Source of the DNA: Forficula auricularia
Lineage: Eukaryota; Arthropoda; Insecta; Dermaptera; Forficulidae
Length of the DNA: 64,000 nucleotides
Reading direction: 5' to 3'
Assembly: GCA_024734495.1 (NCBI GenBank)
Contig: JALMQS010000915.1
Location: 62,001 to 126,000, forward strand
This document shows, one piece after another, positions 9,370 through 19,612 of this stretch. The notes beneath the pieces are model-generated. The model was not told where the DNA came from. It ran no database searches and saw only the letters and a program-made list of their open reading frames with translations. Both the position numbers and the translations under genes were made by a program. The number at the start of each line of letters is the position of its first letter. Position 1 is the stretch's first letter.

Positions 9370-10887
9370 CTAGCCGCAAGGCCCGCCTTTGGCGACCCTC
9401 TTGCTAGCCAAGGGGCACGCGCCCTGAACCCCCAACCCACGAACCCCAACCTCACACCCCACCCACCTCGGACCCCCACCCCCGTTCCAGCCCACTACGC
9501 CACTGGACCCTCACCTGAACCCCCACACCACCAACCATGCACCACTCCCCCTTGCACTCCAGCCCTGCACCCCCCTACTCCGCGTTACTCCCTCACTCCA
9601 CCCCGCGCACCACATGCCCTAACCCATCCCCACTCCACCCCCGCGCCCAGTTTTTGCATTTCTAGCCTTCTAGTGACCCACAGATTATGTATACAAAATT
9701 TGGTTGAGTTTGGTCCAAGAGCAAGAATTTTCATTTTTTGACCCCCCCCCCCATTTTGGGTGGTTAGTTTTTACATTTCTAGCTCTTTAGAAGTCCACAG
9801 ATTATGTATACAAAATTTAGTTGAGTTTGGTCCAAGAGCAAGAATTTTCATTTTTTGACCCCCCTCCCCCATTTTGGGTGGTTAGTTTTTACATTTCTAG
9901 CTCTTTAGAAGCCCACAGATTATGTATACAAAATTTAGTTGAGTTTGGTCCAAGAGCAAGAATTTTCATTTTTTGACCCCCCCCATTTTGGATGGTTAGT
10001 TTTTACATTTCTAGCTCTCTAGAAGCCCACAGATTATGTATACAAAATTTGGTTGAGTTTGGTCCAAGAGCAAGAATTTTCAATTTTTGACCCCCCCCAT
10101 TTTTGGTGGTTAGTTTTTACATTTCTAGCTCTTTAGAAGCCCACAGATTATGTATACAAAATTTAGTTGAGTTTGGTCCAAGAGCAAGAATTTTCAATTT
10201 TTGACCCCCCCCCCCCATTTTGGGTGGTTAGTTTTTACATTTCTAGCTCTTTAGAAGCCCACAGATTATGTATACAAAATTTAGTTGAGTTTGGTCCAAG
10301 AGCAAGAATTTTCATTTTTTGACCCCCCCGCATTTTGGGTGGTTAGTTTTTATACATTTCTAGCTCTCTAGAAGCCCACAGATTATGTATACAAAATTTG
10401 GTTGAGTTGCTCCAAGGGCAAGAATTTACATATTTTTCACCCCCCCCCTTTTTTTGGGTGGTTTTTTGGGGGATTTTTTTTAAACAAAAGTTGTCAACAA
10501 TCACATCCCCTACAACTTTGCTCATTATAAAATTTCCCGTAGAGTTAATAGTTTAAGAGTTATTTGATAATTTTTATTCGTGCACCTCCCCCCCCCAAAA
10601 CCCCTTTTTGGGGTCAAAATATCAAAACGTTATATAGCTAAAAACGTAAGTTAGAAGACCTCTGATCCAAATATGAAATTTCATAATAATCCCTTCAGCC
10701 GTTTTGACGTGAATAGTGAGCAACTTTTCGCGGAAACCACTGAAACAGACAGACAGACAGACAGACATACAGACAGGAATTTTGTTGATGGTGTTTTCGT
10801 TCATAGCTTTGCTTGAAACGTGTGCAACCAAAATTTGGCGTGATTTGGAACAATGTACAGACAAAACCTTAATTTTATATATATAGA
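9370..10887 (-). mobile_element. Non-autonomous Helitron with internal tandem array
   Basis: In minus orientation it starts TCTATATATATAAAATTAAGG at 10887 and ends GGCCTTGCGGCTAG at 9370, inserted between A and T. The 3' end has the GC-rich hairpin region shared with other copies. It contains C-rich sequence, seven units of about 116 bp (9660-10440), an ACAG microsatellite (10744-10780) and no coding region. Confidence 0.8.
9655..10440. repeat. Seven tandem units of 114-118 bp
   Basis: The start CAGATTATGTATACAAAATT falls at 9681, 9798, 9916, 10030, 10144, 10262 and 10379. Units differ mainly in the length of a poly-C run and a few substitutions. The same module occurs singly in the R1 repeats and in 38800-38970. 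Confidence 0.9.
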
Positions 10888-13700
10888 TGTTTGGGGGATT
10901 TAACAGAACGAAAGTCACATTGTTAGATAGATACATATACCTACAGGTGAAGCTAATATAAAGCATGTAAAAAAAAGACTAAAACCGTACTGCCCTTCGC
11001 TTGTCCGGGGCGTACCGAATTAAAACAAAACGTTTATTTTGAGAGTTTTTTTTCTGTCTATTTGTCCTATATATATATGAAAGAGGACATGTAGCTTCTA
11101 AAGTACTAAAAGATAAAACTTGAAATTTCGCAAATATATACGTTTATACATATACGGTAGTCAACACGTTAAGTTGAAATAAAGTGAGGCGGTATCTCCA
11201 CCAAAATAAAGTGCTGATGAAAAAATTCACGACTACATATTAAATAGTTGTTTGTAAACGTTGCAGAGTATGTGAATGGACCATCGATCCAGCGAATCCA
11301 TAAAACGTAAAACACATTGAAATATAATTTCTCCAAATTAAATTCATTAATTATCACATGTAAGGATCCAATAAATTCACATTTGTTAAAATTTTAAACA
11401 ATTTGTTTTAAATTAATCACTGGTATTGAAACGCCTATAGAATCAGTCCTTCTTTTTATTCGTTTTCAGCTAGTCTTAAGTTTTTTTTTTTAGTTTTTTT
11501 TTCTTCTTCCTAAGTTTAAAATCAGTAAATTTAGAGTCAGTAAATTCTAGTTTTAAGCATTGAGAGAGAAGACTCCACCAAGTTACACCCACCACATAAG
11601 GAAGATATCGTAAGTGCTAAAGTGCTATCAGAGCCAACTCACCTCATATACCCTAGTCACATTTTCATTCACAATTATCATTCGCAAACCCATCCAACAT
11701 CACTTAAACGTTTTTTTGTAAAATTTATTTTGACGCTTCATCAGCACGCTTTGAGCCTAGAAATCACCTCGCAATGTCCCTCAGTATACATTTAACTTTG
11801 TTCCACTTTCATTCAGAACTCGTATCTGGGGGCACGGCAGTGCCCCAGGCAAGTTCGATTCGAGCGGGGATGTGTGCACTGCCAGACTACCCTTTAAAGG
11901 AAACAACTCAGGCCATTTTGACGCCTCTGTAACTTCGTAATGGAAACCTCTATATGGCTGAAAAATTTTTCAGAATACTGGTCCATAAGCTTAACTAAAT
12001 TACAAAATTTCATATTTCTACTGTTTATACCATCCAAGTTACAAGAAGCCAAAGATAGGCTTTTTCGTCACTCACTCACTGACTGACTGACTGACTCACT
12101 CACTCATCAAAATTCTAGAGTACTTCCGCTAATCCTAGAATGCTGAAATTTGGCAGGCAGGTAGAGTTTGGGGTACAATTAATGGGAAAAATCCAAAAAT
12201 CGAAACTTTCCCTTCTTCAGGACCTAAAATGAAGGGGTGAAAGTTATTAAGTTCAAAAAAATAAAAAAACATTAAATTATAGATAAATATATTATAAAAG
12301 TGGAAAACTTACCCATAACCTCTTTCTCTGTTATTTATTTAGATTTCTTGAAAAATAATATGTATTATCATATATGTATATAAAACTATTGATAATAAAA
12401 TAAGGATTTTGGAGCTTATATGTCAATGTATAAATAAACTGATATTTATTTTATTTCTTATATATTTAGGTATATAAGTTGTTTATTTTGAAAGTCCATT
12501 CGATTTTCGAGAGATGTAAGCCATACTCTAGAATTAAATAAAAATAATTTTAATTTTAATTCATAATAATTTTAATAATACCTCGCAAGTATTCCGCCCG
12601 TTTGAATTCTGGATTAAAAAAGTAGTTACTTTTTTTAGGAAATGTTTATAATTATTATATTAAAAATAAACTAGATTGACAGTTTAACGGTTAAACATAG
12701 ACTAAAGGATTAATATATTTGTGGCTAGATGGCGCCAACGAACAAGCAAGTAAGCAAGTTTGTAGCAAGTTAGATAAAAACTTAATAATTCACCTCTTGA
12801 ACTATTCAAGATTGCTGCAAAATTACAACTAAACTTATCTTGTCATATTTGTACATGACAATTTAAATTCAAACAAAAGTTAAGTTTGCGGCAAGTCCAA
12901 TTGCTATTCTGGGAAGCTTAATTCAAGGAAGCAACATTGTGCATTCTATTTATGAAGAAAATAAAAATATTCTAAATATAAACAAGTCATCAAAATTCTT
13001 AAGTTTGACGGTTTAACCCAGGAAAGGGGACGAGAACCCCTTGAAATAACTTCCCAGACAGAAAGGAATATTGCAGCAATATTACATTGCAATATTAAAC
13101 CATGCAGGGAAATTGAAGGAATATTCCAGCAATATTCCAGTCTGTCTGAGTTACTATACTCAATATTTTCTCGATTTGATAGTAAAAATATAATTTTAAA
13201 TATATTAAATCAAAAAAAAAAAAAAAAAAAAAAAACTGGTACCTATCGATTTTTGAATTTTCTTTAAAAATATGTTGAAAGATTATACAATGGTCTTTCG
13301 AGATCCATAGGGATTGCATTTTCCTGGTGAGGCCCTTGCATTCAAATGTATTAAAAATAAATTAATAAAAGATGGTAAAAAGCCACGCATCCCCAAAAAA
13401 TTTTGTTGCCATGTTTCTATACGAATTACCTTTCTAAATCTAATTATGAATTAGTTGTGAAATAGTGAGATGTTTTTTCTTACAAGTCCGCACAATTTCC
13501 TATCAGACTTTGGCTCTTCTTAAATTTGCATTGTGAGATATTAGGAAATAAAATATCCAGAATTTAGGATCAAACGTAGTAGAATGGGAATATCTCAGCT
13601 TAGTTTTACCAAAGTTATTCACTAAAAATGACAAATCATTTATTATTTATTTAGAAAAATAGGTAGTGCATGATAGTTGTTTTAATAATTTAATTTATGT
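10888..13700. other. Intergenic region without recognised genes
   Basis: AT-rich, with repeat-like parts. A GC-rich hairpin (GGGGGCACGGCAGTGCCCC) lies near 11828-11846 and a GACT/CACT microsatellite at 12069-12110, both typical of decayed transposable elements. Near 13045-13145, inverted blocks AGCAATATT / GAATATTCCAGC sit between CCCAGACAG and CTGTCTGAG and look like a small MITE. A poly-A run is at 13211-13233. No coding region supported. Confidence 0.4.
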
Positions 13701-13709
13701 AAATTAATT

Positions 13710-14408
13710 AAAAATAAGCTGACGTGTTCTGATGTGGCCATCCACTTGACTTTACCATACAACCTGGCCCCTCACTTATATTTAATAAAATTATTGATAA
13801 TGATGTAGGGGAGGGGAGTTAGTTTTTGCATTTTAAGACTCCTCCCCAGTGATTATGTATACAAAATTTGGTTGAGTTTGGTAAATGCCCAAGATTTTTA
13901 TTTTTTGACCCCCCCCCCTTGGGTTGTTAGTTTTTGCATTTTTAGACTTCTGGGGTCCCTTATGATTATGTACACAAAATTTGGTTGAGTTTGCTCAAAT
14001 GGCCTAATTTTTAATTTTTAACCCCCTCCACCCCCCTTAATTTTGGGTCGATATGCCCCAAAATCTAATCAGCTCTTAATCTTAATGGACCAAAACTACG
14101 TGTGTAATTTGGTTTCGATATTCACACTAGTTTTTTAGCTAGATCGTCCACAAAAATTTGGTAAGGCACAGACTATCAGACAGACTAACTAACAGACATT
14201 TTGACAAAACAATTATTATCTCGAAAAATATAATTTTTTCGATGTTCACTTATTAAAGCATTTTTGTAGAGCGAAATGCCATAGTTTCGCTCAATTTTTT
14301 TAATCAAAATAGTTTAAGCCGTTTTTGAGATATTTCGAAATAAAGAAGGAAAAAACCCACTTTTTTCATCCACGATTATAATACTTGACCATACCCTGTA
14401 TGGTAAAG
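13710..14408 (+). repeat. Repeat family R1, copy b (nearly full length)
   Basis: Runs from GACGTGTTCTGATGTGGCC through ACTTTACCATACAACC, two copies of the ATTATGTATACAAAATTTGG module, a block with CTAATCAGCTCTTAATC, and ends in ATACCCTGTATGGTAAAGT. The inner ends ACTTTACCATACA and TGTATGGTAAAGT are inverted repeats. This looks like a mobile element, superfamily unknown, with no coding capacity. Confidence 0.75.
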
Positions 14409-14439
14409 TAAAAAGGTTAATAATGGTCTAGTATTTTTA

Positions 14440-14680
14440 TAAATAATAATTTAAAGTAAGTAGGTTATAATGAAAGGCAGTCCATAAATTATTTAAATTT
14501 TATTCTAATTCCGACGTTTCGGAAACCTTTTTCTCTCCTTCTTCAGGGTATTGAATAGTTATTGATGGATTTTCAATACCCTGAAGGAGATAAAAAAGTC
14601 TCCGAAACGTCGGAATTTGAATTTTATGGACGGCCTTTCATTATAACCTACTTATTTCGCTTACCAGTCCGTCTTTCTAA
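14440..14680. mobile_element. Penelope-type palindrome with decayed hammerhead cores
   Basis: Two inverted arms meet near 14560. The minus arm (about 14501-14555) reads CTGAAGAAGGAG...TTTCCGAAACGTCGG, keeping CTGANGA and GAAAC-GTC. The plus arm (about 14568-14622) reads CTGAAGGAGA...TCTCCGAAACGTCGG, with a shortened CTGANGA box. Similar to the intact pair at 41730-42035. Confidence 0.6.
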
Positions 14681-14769
14681 GAAAATAAATAAAATTATTT
14701 TTGTATGACAATGACTTTAAGTAAAAATTTATAAAGGAAATTATCATTTAATTGGGTTAGTGGTAAATA

Positions 14770-14903
14770 CGAGGGGTGAACCGCGACCTAAAAGTGTGTA
14801 CATCTACTTTTATTTCCAAGTAGAAGACAATAGATTATCTAATGAATTCCAAAGTAATTCCAAAGACGGTGTACACCTAATTCCAATCGCGGTTCACCCC
14901 TCG
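14770..14903. mobile_element. hAT-like MITE of the GGTGAACCGCGA family, copy 2
   Basis: 134 bp, ends CGAGGGGTGAACCGCGA and TCGCGGTTCACCCCTCG, perfect inverted repeats of 17 bp. Flanked by the 8-bp repeat GGTAAATA (14762-14769 and 14904-14911). No coding capacity. Confidence 0.9.
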
Positions 14904-14911
14904 GGTAAATA

Positions 14912-15540
14912 TATACGGAATGAAGATGGATTTTATAAAAAAATAAAAATTTCATTTCGTGGATCGACATTTTCAAAATTTATTCCATATATTTACATAT
15001 GGTGATTACACACAAGGCATTTTTTTTTTCTCTGACAATACATATAATTTATTTATTTAGTAAAATCAAAATAAGTATTTCCGAATATCGAATATATTTT
15101 TACAAAATTTTAAGAGGACATTAAATTTGTAAATTTTCGAAAGTATATATATAAAAAAATAATAAATAAGATTTTTTGAAGTATAATTTGATAAAATTAT
15201 TATTACTTGACAAAATAATGCCTATTTGTATTTTTACAATTTTTATGTTCATAAGATTTTTATATAACAAGAATCCCTTAGTATTTTATGCTAAAACTAC
15301 TACACTAGTTAATTTTTTTATTTATTTCTCTTTTGATACAATAGACGTTCAAACACATTAAAGGTCTATTTAAAATTATTTTTAATGGGCTAAACAAATA
15401 TAATTATTTAAAAATTTAATTTTACAATTAACAATAATAAATTTTAGCCCATTTAACAAAGATTTGTCTGAAGAAATGTATACTTTTACTAAAGACATGA
15501 AACATTAAGGTTTTTTTATTAAGATTAGTAATATTAATTC
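14912..15540. other. AT-rich intergenic sequence
   Basis: Nothing coding or repeat-like could be recognised here beyond simple AT-rich sequence. Confidence 0.4.
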
Positions 15541-15541
15541 T

Positions 15542-16060
15542 TTTGTCTTCCTTCACACACAATTTCAATTCATTCATTCATATTCATTCTTAAGCAAGAG
15601 GAAGTCAAAAAATTAATGAATCTTTTAAGAGATTTTACAAGATGGAGAAGTAGATTACCCAGGTAACACACAATACCCCCAGAATATTCTAACAAGTTAT
15701 TTAAAGGACATATATATTCCAATTATTTCCAGGATATCCACAGAATATTTGTATAGGCGTTAATCTTCTGAGAATATTCTAGGAATATTCCGGGAAAGGG
15801 AATTTAATGTTCTACACGAATATTTTAGTTCTAAGAAAATTCCCAGAATATCTACGAAGATTGAAAGATTTTTCACAGGATATTCCAATGTCCAGAGAAG
15901 ATAATATCAGAATATTTATAGGTCATTCTTGTGCTATTTGGGTAGAAGAAACTCCCTTGTCTTCCTTAATTCTTAAACAAGAGGAAGACAAAAAATTAAT
16001 GAATCTTTTAGATTTTACAAGATGGAGAAGTAGATTAGAAGAAACTGAGCTCCTTTGTCT
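15542..16060. repeat. Tandem duplication of a ~100 bp unit, first copy interrupted by a MITE
   Basis: Unit 1 (about 15542-15657 plus 15943-15955) and unit 2 (about 15956-16053) share AAAATTAATGAATCTTTTA and ACAAGATGGAGAAGTAGATT. In one frame both read KKLMNLL(R)DFTRWRSRL and differ by an in-frame three-base indel. A third start, TTTGTCTTCCTTA, follows. No protein family was recognised for that peptide. Confidence 0.7.
15658..15942. mobile_element. MITE inserted at TA
   Basis: Inserted into the first unit of the tandem duplication. Edges CCCAGGTAACACA and TGTGCTATTTGGG are imperfect inverted repeats, with TA on both sides. The second unit keeps the empty site GATTAGAAGAAACT (around 16034), so the boundaries are directly visible. 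A TA duplication suits the Tc1/mariner group, but the superfamily is inferred. Confidence 0.75.
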
Positions 16061-16066
16061 TCCTTA

Positions 16067-16210
16067 GGGCCAGTTGTATGTCGGTTGGTAAACTCTTTTT
16101 AAACGTTGACAAAGGGTAAAACCTTAAAATTCACTTTGTGCCGGGTGGGATGGCCAATCAGATGACAGGCACTTTACCAAAGAGTTTACCAACCGACATA
16201 CAACTGGCCA
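16067..16210. mobile_element. Harbinger-like MITE downstream of DCP1
   Basis: Inverted ends GGGCCAGTTGTATGTCGGTT and AACCGACATACAACTGGCC, flanked by TTA on both sides (16064-16066 and 16211-16213). A related, longer copy is at 49730-49927. TTA/TWA target duplications are typical of PIF/Harbinger. It sits about 100 bp past the DCP1 stop codon. Confidence 0.8.
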
Positions 16211-16312
16211 TTAATATAATACATTTATATTAACATGTTACCAAGTAAAAATCTACATTTCAGTGAATATCTTAATTTACAATACAATAGTGGAATTTTA
16301 TTTTTTTCATTT

Positions 16313-17572
16313 CTATAATACCAATTCCGAAAATGATTTTACATAAGCTTCGTGAAGTTTTGTTACGAATTCCGGGTCATTTTTGATAAGATAATTGAAT
16401 GCCTGAAGGAGTTGATTTTTGGTTAGTGGTTCAACAGAGGGTACACTTTCGTCAAGTAAAACTGAACTTGGATTTCTTAGTAATGACGTTTGTGTAAGAT
16501 CTGAAGAATTATGGAAAGATGAGTCCTTCGAAGCTGATGAAGTAAACATAGTAGGGGGCATGAGGGCTGGTTTTGGGGGGGTCTCTGCACATAATGACGT
16601 AGAGAGAGTAATTTGCTCAGCTAGATTGGATGGCGAGGGGCATCCAAAAGAAGAATTAAACATGAGAGGTTGTTTCGGTGCTGGTGATTCAATAAAATTT
16701 GTTTCTGGAGAATCACATTTCAAATTTGCCATGTCATTTGTGAGAGGTCGAATTTTGAAATCTCTGCTTGTTTTGCCATTAGCTTTGTTTTGAATTTTCG
16801 ATTTCGTTGACGGTTTAGTATTTGTCTCTGAAGGTGTTACAGAGCGTTGCTGTTTTTCAATGTGTTCGACTGTATTAGCAGGATTTGACATAAGCCTTTG
16901 CAATAACGGCTGCAATTGATTCGTGGAGGCTGGTTCTTTTGGAGGATTCATAAAGAGTGTGGTCGGTTTGGGCCCCTTATAAGAAGCCCCTTCACTTGCT
17001 TTCGCGAAGAATTCCTTTACACTTTGCGAAGTGACGTCTGGCGGATTGGGCTTCTCGAAATTCTTCTTCGGCGGGGATTTGCTATAATTGAAGTCCTCCT
17101 GGGCCTTGGTCAGCATTGTAAGTATATTCGCCTCGGATGAAGCGGTTGTTGTATCAGAATTGTTCAATTTCTGACCTTTGTTTGTTTTATCGGATTCTTT
17201 TATTAGATTCGTTAACATGTTTGCGATTCTACGACAATCGTCTTTTTCATAAAACCAAATACCAAAAATATTATGCTTAGCGTTTCGATATAATAAAAAT
17301 GGCTCTTGCACTTGTAAATCCAAACCTTTGGTGACTGGTTCAACTAAATTGTTTCTACTCAATCTATTCATAATAAGTATTCCATGATAAGGCTCTCCGC
17401 TTCGGCTGTAGACAAATAAGGCACCTTCCACGTCCGTTTTTTCCCATTCATTAATTTCTGAATTGAAAGTATATAAAGCCACATGTGTAGCGGATGCTAA
17501 AATATCCTTACCATAAGGATCTACTCCTTTTAAAGCGACAACATTCATACGCAACTCGCTTGAATCTGCCAT
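16313..17572 (-). CDS. DCP1: mRNA-decapping enzyme 1 (DCP1)
   Basis: DCP1 activates the decapping enzyme DCP2 in cytoplasmic mRNA decay. The intact 419-codon frame has an N-terminal EVH1 domain (about residues 1-125), visible as MNVVALKGVDPYGKDILASA, ALYTFNSEINEWEKTDVEGA and PFLLYRNAKHNIFGIWFYEK. A central conserved helical motif reads LLQRLMSNPANTVEHIEKQQ (near 245). The C-terminal trimerisation helix is LLQAFNYLIKNDPEFVTKLH (near 390). The middle is long, polar and probably disordered, as usual in animal DCP1. The start is the ATG at 17570-17572 (MADSS), because homologues begin at this point; upstream in-frame ATGs at 17635 and 17656 would only add a non-conserved extension. No intron is seen, which could be original or could mean a retrocopy. 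The frame shows no damage. Confidence 0.95.
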   Translation of the reverse strand: MADSSELRMNVVALKGVDPYGKDILASATHVALYTFNSEINEWEKTDVEGALFVYSRSGEPYHGILIMNRLSRNNLVEPVTKGLDLQVQEPFLLYRNAKHNIFGIWFYEKDDCRRIANMLTNLIKESDKTNKGQKLNNSDTTTASSEANILTMLTKAQEDFNYSKSPPKKNFEKPNPPDVTSQSVKEFFAKASEGASYKGPKPTTLFMNPPKEPASTNQLQPLLQRLMSNPANTVEHIEKQQRSVTPSETNTKPSTKSKIQNKANGKTSRDFKIRPLTNDMANLKCDSPETNFIESPAPKQPLMFNSSFGCPSPSNLAEQITLSTSLCAETPPKPALMPPTMFTSSASKDSSFHNSSDLTQTSLLRNPSSVLLDESVPSVEPLTKNQLLQAFNYLIKNDPEFVTKLHEAYVKSFSELVL

Positions 17573-17800
17573 GTTTGTTTGTTCAGTTAACATATGCGAG
17601 ACAAGAGAGAATTTTACACTTTTATGACTTTGAAAACCTACTACTAATAATAACAACAGCCCTGATCGTAGCTCTTCTTAGCTAAATGGAATGTCGTTCG
17701 ATCACACAACTGAAGATAGCTACACACTCAATGTCGTTCTTAAAAAAAAATAGAAAAAATATGAAATTAGTTCGATTCGCACTCACTCGCATCCATTGCA
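17573..17800 (-). promoter_or_regulatory. Probable DCP1 5' UTR and promoter region
   Basis: Directly upstream of the DCP1 start, less AT-rich than its surroundings. No TATA box or initiator can be assigned with confidence. Placement is by position only. Confidence 0.3.
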
Positions 17801-19200
17801 TAGATTTGATTAGGTATATTAGATAAAATTAAGAATAAATAGAAATTTTATATTAGTTAAATCTTTTCCCCTTTCTATATTAAAAAATTTAGTTTTTCAG
17901 ATATTGCAGTTGATAGATTAATCTAATAATAAAACTTGAGCAAGATGCGAGGTAGGTTTCACAAAAAAAAGAAATAAACAAAATTGAGTTTTGAATTTGA
18001 TAGATTAATCAATACAGATGACGAAATTGGAATTGTTCTTCAAATAATTTCAATGAATATAGTAGGTATATAGGTATTATATATAGTATTAAAGAAGAGG
18101 CCATCTATTTTTGTTGATTATTATAAAATAGTTGAGTAAAAATTGTATGACCAAAAGATTAAAGAAAACAGATAAGATTAAGTTATTTTGCAAACAAATA
18201 TATATGTAACATATATCCCCTTTTAACAATTTTCCATTAAATTTCGAAAAAAATAACCTTAAATGTCAAACTAAAAATAAAATAAATTTAAAAAATATAA
18301 TATAATTTGTAAATTAATCTCATATTGAAATTGGATTAATTAAAATAGAATTGTTTCAGATAATTCAATTAGTAAATAGGTACCTACAATTTGATTTCGG
18401 GAGAGATATATAGATATATAGTTTTTTAATTAAGTTTGATGAAATATAAAATATATATAACAACAAAAAGGTTAATGTTGTTAATAAATTAATTTACTAT
18501 TAGATGACACCTGTTTTAATTCTATTTAGCTTAAAAAGATATAAATTTTAGTTTTTGGATTCATCTTTTATTTAAATTTCCAGCTAATACATAATTGTAG
18601 CTATCTTAATGACTGTTGAATTATCAAATTATCAATACTTATTGAGTTTTTAAGAGAAACCAGCTGATTGAATATTAATTATTTAATTTTTTTGAATTAA
18701 TTAATGAGTTTATTTATTTTTTGCTGTGTTTTAAATAAACAGCCCTGAAGTTGCAGCTCTAGTTATGCGATTTTCAAAGTCGTGAAAGTAGTGCACTCGA
18801 CAAGAGATGAGTTCTTTATAAAGTAAAAATACCAATATACAATTTATGTCATTTTATTCAATTAATTAATCAATTTCACCAATTAAAATATTATTATTTT
18901 TTATTAGATTCAATATATAATGAATTATTATATATAAATATTATTTCAAAACTATATTTTTGGGGGGGGGGAATTTAAATTGAATCTGAAAGAATATTAA
19001 TTATGATATAAGCATAGAAATTCTTCACTCCATTAATATATAATGGAAATTAAAAAATTTAGCTTAAAATGAAAAAAAAGTTTTTCATACAAGTCCTCCT
19101 ATTTTAATATAAAAGTAAAGATTTGAGCATCTTATTTTTGAAAATAGTTGGAATGTTTTTCAAAAATATGCTCGGGTTCAGATTAACAAATCAATTTTTA
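17801..19200. other. AT-rich intergenic sequence
   Basis: Very AT-rich with no recognisable gene. A block of about 52 bp at 19006-19056 (GATATAAGCATAGAAATTCT...) is repeated directly at 19372-19422. A G9 run is at 18962. Confidence 0.4.
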
Positions 19201-19202
19201 AA

Positions 19203-19612
19203 AAGAGAAAGAATTTAATTTTTAGGACAGATTCTAAGATATTAATAGAAATATTATTAAATTGCGATATCAGGGGGATTCATCCCCCAGGAGTCAACCT
19301 GAGAACTAACATGCTTTCTGGCATTCAGCTCACACCCTCGAGAGAAAAAATCTCTCTCTGAATCGCAATATTAGATATAAGCATAGAAATTCTTCACTCC
19401 ATTAATATATAATGGAAATTAAACAAAAGAAAAAATATCAAATATTGCGATTCAGGAGAGAGGTTTTTGTCTTTAGGGTGTGAGCTGACTGAAAGGATGT
19501 TAGTTCTCAGGTTCGACTCCTCTGGGGGGATGAATCCCCTCTGATATCGCATTATTAATAATATTTCTATTAATATCTTAGAATCTGTCCTAAAAAATTA
19601 AATTCTTTCCCC
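19203..19612. mobile_element. Inverted pair of tRNA-like SINEs
   Basis: Arms of about 170 bp are reverse complements around a spacer of about 60 bp. Each arm has a B-box-like sequence; on plus it is CAGGTTCGACTCCTC near 19509. The ends share AATATTATTAA and ATTTCTATTAATATCTTAGA. The spacer carries the 52-bp block also found at 19006-19056. Confidence 0.6.

Noticed and set aside
9655..10440. CRISPR-like array
   Set aside because: Units are contiguous, about 116 bp, with no unique spacers, in a eukaryotic Helitron.
17573..17656. Extended DCP1 start at an upstream ATG
   Set aside because: The extra 28 residues are not part of the conserved EVH1 start; MADSS at 17572 matches the usual beginning.
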